From assembly GCA_951812925.1 (NCBI GenBank), contig OX638369.1, forward strand, positions 47,735,061-47,799,060: a stretch of 64,000 nucleotides of DNA. The letters are read 5' to 3'. A program made the translations under genes and the position numbers. This DNA comes from Calliopum simillimum (lineage: Eukaryota; Arthropoda; Insecta; Diptera; Lauxaniidae). Numbering within the stretch: position 1 is the first letter of the stretch; each line of letters starts with the position of its first letter. Positions 57,717 through 64,000 of this stretch are shown piece by piece. The notes below the pieces were generated by a model, which was not told the origin of the DNA, did no database searches, and saw only the letters and a list, made by a program, of their open reading frames with translations.

Positions 57717-60086
57717 TCACTTTAATTGTGATTCTGGCGATATTCTCTGGTCATTTCTTTCAGCATCTAATATTGAAGTATATCTTGTTAAAGTTCCTAA
57801 TTGCCCTTCTAATAACACTTCGTTGATTAGTCTGTCTGCAAAAAGACGCTGGCGAGATTTCATTTTTTTAAGTTTTTGCACGTAATATTTCGCCATTATC
57901 AAAAAATCATCATCTTCCACTTCCGTCACAGTTCTGTTACATTGAATACTGGTACAAGTGTTTTCCTCAGGATTAAACGAAAACCGTCTTCTTTTTATTT
58001 TTTGCCATTGGACATCAGTTGTAGTATTTTCTTCGGCTATATACTTTTGAGGCTTAATATCTAGTGTAAAATTAACATCTTCTGTTGGTTTGGAGTAGGA
58101 CGACGATAAATTATCACTACTCTCCTCATTTTCCTAAAATTTATAGAAGAAGAAGTCAGTTATGTTTTAATATCTATGCTCGCAAGGAATATAACTAAGT
58201 TCTAAGTTTTCTGAAATTTATAAAACTTTTTTTTTCACAAATCCAATATTTTTGAAAAAACTTATTAGTTTTCTATAATTCTGTAACGGCAGCGAGTTAA
58301 CACTGCAATTTTAACACAGTTCTTCTAAAACGATTTTGTGTGCCATCTTGTTCTTATTTTGTTTTACTTTTTTCATAAAGCGAATTACACGAAGGGCTCT
58401 GCTTGCCTACAAACTCTGAGTGCTCTAGACATATACCCTCCGTGTCATATTATAAGGTTGTTACATTTTCTAATGGAAACACTATTAGTTATAGTTATAA
58501 ATTTAGGAATTCGGTTACGAGAATTTCAGTGGTTTTGTTGGATTGGCTCAAGATACATAGTTAGCATGTCGTATGAGTAACATTTCACATTCCGGAAACC
58601 TAGTTAAATACAGTGAACTCGGGATAATATTAACATCCCTCCATATGAACACCCAAAATATAAACACTTTTTCCCAACCATTGACTACTCCAAACTATGT
58701 GCTTTGTGCAAAAGCTCTAAAATATGAACATAATTTTTCTAAAACTTCAATCAGATTTCTAAATCTTTTTGTTTATGTAGAACCTGTGTAACAACCAAAA
58801 AAGTTTCTTTTGAATTTTTAAATAAAAGATATTCAGGCCTATCATTGAATCCATCGTAGATAAAAATTTCGTGAGATCTACGAAAATGCTATTATTGATT
58901 ACAAGAAATTACGAACGTAACTTCGTAATTCGTGGAGTTTGAAGTACTTATTTAATAAAATTAGGATATTTCTTCGGTAGCCATATCTATTAGTCGGAAA
59001 TTAAAAAAAAATTTGAGTTTCGGATGGAATAAGTGATCCCAATCGACGAATTTTGAATTCACGTCGAAGCAATTCGAATTCAATGATAGCACTTTCGTAG
59101 ATTTCACGAAATTCGTATCTACGATGGATTCAGTGATAGGCCTGATTTATTTTGCAACTATTTTTTGAATTGTTGCGCCTTTCGTAAATATGAATAAATA
59201 GTTCATATCGATACCTTAGACCGCTATAGTCCTATCTCCATTTTTTCAATTGTTGGGAAAGGCAAAAAGAAGATTTCAAACAGTGGTTATTTAGAATTGG
59301 CTGCAATAATTTTACCTATGGTAATGTAAATTGTCCCGATGCAGTTTATATATGCATCAAATCTCATATATGTGCATTATATAGTTTCAGAGATATCTTT
59401 TATAAAAACCGGATTAAGTTGGATCCTGAGATTTAGAAAATAATGGTGAAAGTTAGTTTGTTGGTTTTTGTTGGATTATAGTTTTGAAAAAATAAATTAA
59501 TCGGTTAAAATTATAATACATAGCCTTTCATGACAATAATTTCTAAATCCATTCAGGGATTCTTAATACAATCTGAAACTTCCGAATGTTGTCTTTCAAG
59601 CTAGATTCGAACAACTGGTTATCTACTTTAGAATTAAAAACTATTGTCGCTAAATCATCGAGTGTTGCTTATTATAACAGAGTGCAATATTGCAATATTG
59701 GATTAACCAATTACCTTTTCAACATTGACTTTGCAATATTCGATGTCATAAGATTTATTGCAACGCATATCTTCATAATTTGTTAAAAACAAAAACTCGT
59801 CAAAGTACCACAATGAAGGTGTAAATTCTTTATCTGGATTATTTAGCTTAAAGTCTTCATATTTACGAATTTCTTTTCGAAAATTTGAGCGCAAGGAGTT
59901 TATTTTCTTGACTACGGTTTCTCTGGTGGAAGATGGTTCAATTTTTCGCAATATTTCAACTAATTTGTAGTAGCATTTCGCCTTTTCATTTCTATCATTG
60001 TAGTTTTTAGAATTTGTATCCCAAAGCGCAGGAAAACTTCTATAAACTTGTATAAATTGCAAAAGTACTTCCCGTTTTTCATTCAT
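57717..60086 (-). CDS. MADF-BESS domain DNA-binding protein, two exons
   Basis: Exon 1 is 59715-60086, exon 2 is 57717-58133, with an intron of 1581 bp (GTAATT…TTTTAG) joining in phase 0 to give 262 residues. Residues about 8-95 are a MADF domain (a Myb/SANT-related DNA-binding fold): LLQFIQVYRSFPALWDTNSK, KAKCYYKLVEILRKI, VVKKINSLRSNFRKEIRKYE and a C-terminal PSLWYFDEFLFL. A basic cluster KIKRRR at about 169-174 is a likely nuclear signal. Residues about 198-235 match the BESS motif (EDDDFLIMAKYYVQKLKK), which mediates protein contacts. Such proteins are nuclear transcription factors, greatly expanded in flies. The specific orthologue is not recognised. A reading that continues past the exon 1 donor stops after three codons, and exon 2 alone lacks the DNA-binding part, supporting the splice. 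Confidence 0.88.
58834..59144. mobile_element. MITE, 311 bp, in the MADF-BESS intron
   Basis: Ends CAGGCCTATCATTGAATCCA and the mirror of CAGGCCTATCACTGAATCCA; the inverted match runs about 65 bp including ATTTCGTGARATCTACGAAA. Flanked by ATT on both sides (58831-58833, 59145-59147), a candidate 3-bp duplication. Non-coding. Confidence 0.75.
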
Positions 60087-61384
60087 TGTTTACTTTCAAC
60101 GTTAAATTGCACAATCTTAATCTTAAAAAAATTATTAACACAATTTAGTTGCGCAGTGATAATTAAAGTATTTAATTGACGTAACACAATAATCGACTAT
60201 CGATAAATAACAAATTTGTTAAGGCCTATGCACATGCAATATAAAAGGAGTGTTCGTTTAGAAGGATTGTTCCCTCTTTTCAAAAACGTTATAAATTATT
60301 GTTATTTTTATGAATAAATCGCAATAAGATTAGTGACGCGTTTTAATGTGTTTCTGATGTTTTAAATTTTTTGAAACCACATGGATTAAATGTGCATACG
60401 TTTTTATTAGAAAAATAAAATGGATATTTTTACCGTTCGCGGTTAAATACATGAAAATAAATTTTTAATTAAAAAGTACAACAACATCAGTCTCTCGCGC
60501 GGGGCTTGAAGTCGGCCTCCGTGCTGCTGGATTTCGCTAAGGATTACAAAAAGGACCTCGAGTTCGTGGTAGTCCTTCCCGATACCTTGTACTGTAAATT
60601 AGAAGAAGAAGAAGTATTCGTTAAGTTTTCTGGGCTAAATCCTGTAAAACAGTCAAATGCGTGAGAGCAAGAAAATTACGCTCTTTTTTGGAAAAAATGT
60701 AAAAGATAAACTAACGCATAGAACCACTTTTCGTTTACAGAAATAAACGTCAGTGCTTTTTGACATTTTATTTGTAAACAAATTAAAGTTTTTTTTTTAA
60801 CCAAATACAATTTAATTATTTTCACTGGTTTCAAGTACACATTTCACATTGCTTATTTTTCAACTTGAAAATAATTTTCATAAACAGCTGATCTGATTTT
60901 GACACTTTCTACATTTTTATTCGGGTAAAAACCTGCCAAACTTGTTATTTGGGCAAAAACTTTTTTGTAAACGAACACTGCTAAAGTCGTAGCAAAACCT
61001 TATCAAGATTTATCGCAAAATATTCTCACTAATATATATGTTTGACTAGAATTCAGACTTGTTCCATGAATGAAAACTTGTAGAAATAGCTGTGTTTTTT
61101 ATGATCTTAGCTTGTTTAAGCACATTCTGAGAAACGTACGGCAAAGCAACAACAAATGTGTTTAATGTCTCTAATATACCGAATTTATCACATTTAAAAC
61201 ATTTTTTTAAATACACAAGCTTTTTATATGGCAAACTACCCCGGTTATTGCTTAATTAGCTTTAAATTTCATATTTATTTGACGTTTACTTCATGATGAA
61301 TGAGTAATAAGTTACGGATAAATTACTTAACAAATCTCCGACTTCCGATGCATATCAGAGAAACAAGAAGCTGTTTTCAACTCG
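60087..61384. other. Intergenic with element remnants
   Basis: Upstream region of the MADF-BESS gene. AGTGTTCGTTTA at 60249 and its inverse ending at 60979 may be the ends of one element; within it a GC-richer segment (about 60485-60616) ending in (GAA)n looks like a LINE or SINE 3' end. No gene. Confidence 0.4.
60249..60979. mobile_element. Possible DNA element with AGTGTTCGTTTA ends
   Basis: 12-bp inverted ends only; no clear target duplication. The right-end region (GGGCAAAAACTTTTTTGTAA) resembles 23495-23525. Weak call. Confidence 0.3.
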
Positions 61385-61534
61385 TTTTCTCGCAGCATAT
61401 ATTTTTCAACGCAGCATCTCATTGAGTATGCACATATTCAGAAGCACATAAAATACGCTTTTGTGGAGGTTGAGTGGAAGCATTCAAAATTTTCTGGAAG
61501 ATTTTTGCTAAAGCAATTAATTCTGAGATATTTA

Positions 61535-62431
61535 GGGCCAATTTCACAGTGTGAGCTTAAGCGTAGTTTTCTGCTGAGTGTATTTTAAGTATAAATTTTA
61601 TTTTCACAGTCATTTGAATTTAAGGGCCGCATAAACGTCAGTCTTTCGACACTCAAAATAGTTAGGCTGGTTTATGTCACGTGGTCATAAATAAAAATTA
61701 AAAATAAATAAACGAAATTTTTGTATTTTTGAAATTTTATAACTGTATATTGTTTTGAAATTTACAAATATAAAAATCTCCTATGCTAAAGCAATAATCT
61801 AGAACGCTTATATACCCAGGCCTATGACTGAAGCTCTGACTACAGGCCAATATTTATGTGTTTTCACATAAAATTCCGAACTGATTGACCTTCTCTTTCG
61901 ACCTTTCTTTCGCTGTTCCTTTGATAACTTCAAGTGCAGATTTTTCCGTATCTTTTAGCAATTCAACGTCCTCAAATGTTTTTTTTCCAATCTTTTTCGT
62001 GTGACTTCGTTTCCGCCCACTTGAGTGTGACAAAAAAATTTGTCCAAAAACCCAATGTGCGCGTGAATTTTTCCAAAAGCAGCTAAAAGATTTAAATCTT
62101 TTTGAAAGCTTATTGAAATATTTTTTACGTCGAAGTTGCTTAATTTGCCACTATTTTTGGTTTGTATCTATGCTAATGAAAAATGTGAGCTAGTCAACTG
62201 TGAAATTGAAAATTTATTAAGGACAGCTTAAGCTTCACTAACGGTTTAGCTAAGCTAAAGCTTAAGAGCCTGGACACACGAGAGACTAAATTGTCGGGCA
62301 ATAGTAAATACTATGTATTTGTAAGCAAGCGGATGGACCGATTCACACCGCGTTCCTACAAATAATACTATCGCCCGACAATTTAGTCTCTCGTGTGTCA
62401 AGGCTCTAAGCGCACAATGTAAAATTGGCCC
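61535..62431. mobile_element. Harbinger-type MITE, 897 bp, with nested MITE
   Basis: Ends GGGCCAATTTCACAGTGTG and the mirror of GGGCCAATTTTACATTGTG, flanked by TTA (61532-61534, 62432-62434). Non-coding. The right arm is interrupted by the 141-bp element at 62266-62406. Confidence 0.8.
62266..62406. mobile_element. Nested palindromic MITE, 141 bp
   Basis: Almost entirely an inverted repeat: GAGCCTGGACACACGAGAGA and, inward, CTAAATTGTCGGGC are mirrored with very few mismatches; flanked by TAA (62263-62265, 62407-62409), a PIF/Harbinger-type duplication. High arm identity suggests a recent insertion. Confidence 0.88.
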
Positions 62432-62720
62432 TTAGAATTCCAACGTTTGATTTGAATCCAAGACATTTTCTTGAACACTTTCTGCAATTATTTTCTTTTT
62501 ATTGCTGTTAAAAGTTAATAAATCTACCAAAAGTTACAGAAAAAAATTATTTTTTTTTTTTGAAATGGAACTTTAAACTTTGAAAAACTTCCATATGCTT
62601 CCAAATGTGTGCTTCCACTCAACTTCCACGGAAACGTATTTGAAGCGTATTTCATGTGCTTCCAAAGATGTGCATCTCCACTAGGACATGCTGTGTTGAA
62701 AAAGATAAGCAGTGCGAACA

Positions 62721-63338
62721 GCACTGGAAGCAGCTTCTTGCTTCCCTTGAAGCGTAACTGAAGTCGTTTCAATGCGCTTCCGTTTCCAGTTGGGTTTAAT
62801 CTGTTTTTTCTCACGAATAACTTATCGTATGGTTTATTACTTTTTCAAAATTTTAAGCTCCATTTGACAAATATTAAATTTTTTCCCTTACCTTTCACAA
62901 ATTTTAAAACTTACAAGCTTATGCTTCCAAAGATGAGCTTCCATTGCGCTCTTCTTAGAAGCAGCTTCATTTCTTTCCGTTGTTATGTGCTAAAAGAGTA
63001 TGCTGTTATGCTGTTGCTTGATTTAAAATATTTGATGTAAACAGGCTTTAACACTTTCAATTAACCTAGAAAAGTTATCGAAACAAAACAAAAAAAAATT
63101 TTTGTTTACATGACGACAATAACAACAAAATACAACGTCAGCTCAGCTGCTGTTAAGTTAAATGTCATATATTTGTTAAATTGGGTGCTATCAGAGGGTG
63201 GTGCTTTGTGTTAAAAAAAGAAAAAATTAAAAAAACGCTAAATTAAAACTCGATGGATTAAAACATTAAAATAATGTAATTTCTAAACAATAACAACTTA
63301 AAAATCGCCAGCAAATTACAAATTGTTGAACCATAATT
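62721..63338. other. Upstream region of PGAP2
   Basis: AT-rich with GCTTCCAAAGATG-type motifs near 62930 related to the inverted arms to the left. It must hold the PGAP2 5' UTR and promoter. No core promoter motif stands out. Confidence 0.4.
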
Positions 63339-63972
63339 ATGAACTCATTACCGACGTATGAACGCCTGGATGCGCCAAAGCCAATCTTCCGTTTGCCCTT
63401 TGGAAAAGTTGCTGCGGCTGTAGTTAGTCTGCCGTTGGGTGCATTTACTTTTTGTGTCTTATGGTCGGTAATTTTTGACTTTGAGCGTTCGACATTCACA
63501 CACTGTGATGTCCGTAACTACTTGCCTTCCATATCAGCTGCCATAGGAAACTATAATCCACAAAAGCTAGTTTGGCGTTTGGCTATTTGTGTGCATTTGC
63601 CACCACGACTAGCTGTGGCTAAAATGTATTTGGAATACTATAAAGATGCGATACGGATGAATCGCCGCACGTTTGCCTACATCGCATGCATTCTCAATGT
63701 TATTGAGGATTTTGCATTGCTTAGTCTTTCGCTATGGACATCTTCCGATGACTATGAAATTCATCGGAATGCTTTCATTACCTTCGTTTTTTGCAGTGAG
63801 TTTTATATGTTAATTTCGTATTTCCTAAATAAAAATGGACGGAAGTTGGCACTACTGCCTATCGAGGAAAAATCATTACGTTATAAACGAAATCTCTTCG
63901 TGGTCAATTTGACGTCTTTCATACTGGCTGCCTATTGTTTCTTGCGGCATAATGAACGTTGTGAGCCGGGCG
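63339..63972 (+). CDS. PGAP2: PGAP2 (FRAG1 family), first coding exon, partial
   Basis: Starts MNSLPTYERLDAPKPIFRLP and stays open for 211 codons to a consensus donor (GGCG|GTATGT) at 63972; the rest of the gene lies beyond the window. Several hydrophobic segments (about 25-48, 112-133, 146-163, 186-205) and family blocks NYLPSISAAIG, WRLAICVHLPPR, NVIEDFALLSLSLWTS, IHRNAFITFVFCSEFYMLIS identify the FRAG1/PGAP2 (Frag1/DRAM/Sfk1) family. The protein is a Golgi multi-pass membrane factor needed for fatty-acid remodelling of GPI anchors. Reading past the donor ends after two codons, confirming splicing. Human PGAP2 is about 254 residues, so roughly 40-50 residues are missing. Confidence 0.93.
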
Positions 63973-64000
63973 GTATGTAAAGGATAATACTTTTTATTTT

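Larger units (their letters stand above)
61385..62720. repeat. Inverted arms flanking a Harbinger MITE
   Basis: 61385-61490 and the reverse complement of about 62605-62710 share TTTTTCAACRCAGCAT, GATGCACAT/GTATGCACAT, GAAGCACAT and AAATACGCTT blocks and GGAAGTTGAGTGG against GGAGGTTGAGTGG. They form a diverged foldback element in whose loop the 61535-62431 element sits. Confidence 0.55.

Noticed and set aside
62524..62814. 96-codon minus-strand frame
   Set aside because: It coincides with the diverged inverted arm of a foldback element and has no recognisable protein features.

Overview
The window looks like AT-rich nuclear DNA of a higher fly (Diptera, Brachycera; a tephritid-like fruit fly is my guess). 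The evidence is short GT-AG introns of about 60 bp, proteins of insect type (MADF-BESS, ITM2/BRICHOS), GTT/CAA microsatellites and a very high load of DNA transposons, foldback elements and LINEs. Nothing bacterial or viral is visible. Genus and species cannot be fixed by eye.

Four host genes are convincing. RCC1L (23666-25096, +) is a mitochondrial seven-bladed RCC1-like protein in two exons. An ITM2/BRICHOS type II membrane protein (43029-56538, -) has three exons and a first intron of about 12 kb. A MADF-BESS DNA-binding protein (57717-60086, -) has two exons. The first coding exon of PGAP2 (63339-63972, +), a Golgi GPI-anchor remodelling factor, runs off the right edge. A fifth, GC-rich and probably spliced orphan gene (33069-33470, -) is possible.

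Layout. 1-23.6 kb is gene-poor and holds minisatellites, three large inverted-repeat (foldback) elements, a TA-flanked DNA element carrying two later insertions, a tRNA-containing SINE-like family, and an awd (NDP kinase) pseudogene. 23.7-29.4 kb holds RCC1L followed by a nearly full-length LOA/R1-group LINE with an intact 1210-codon ORF2. 29.4-33.5 kb is the most unusual block: two inverted copies of a small foldback element, each with the same coding-like exon on its inner edge, enclose a broken but intron-bearing piece of DNAAF3, and other broken coding relics follow. 33.7-43 kb holds a hexanucleotide array, a second LINE 3' fragment, a giant 3 kb hairpin element whose left arm carries a TA-element while the right arm keeps the empty site, and further minisatellites.

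43-56.5 kb is the ITM2 gene. Its large intron contains a nested stack: a LINE 3' end split by a Harbinger-type element, which itself carries another LINE and a MITE, followed immediately by a Tc1/mariner-type element. 57-64 kb holds the MADF-BESS gene, several MITEs (one nested in another with TTA and TAA duplications) and PGAP2. The host genes do not form a shared pathway. The dominant theme is transposon nesting, inverted duplication and capture of gene fragments.
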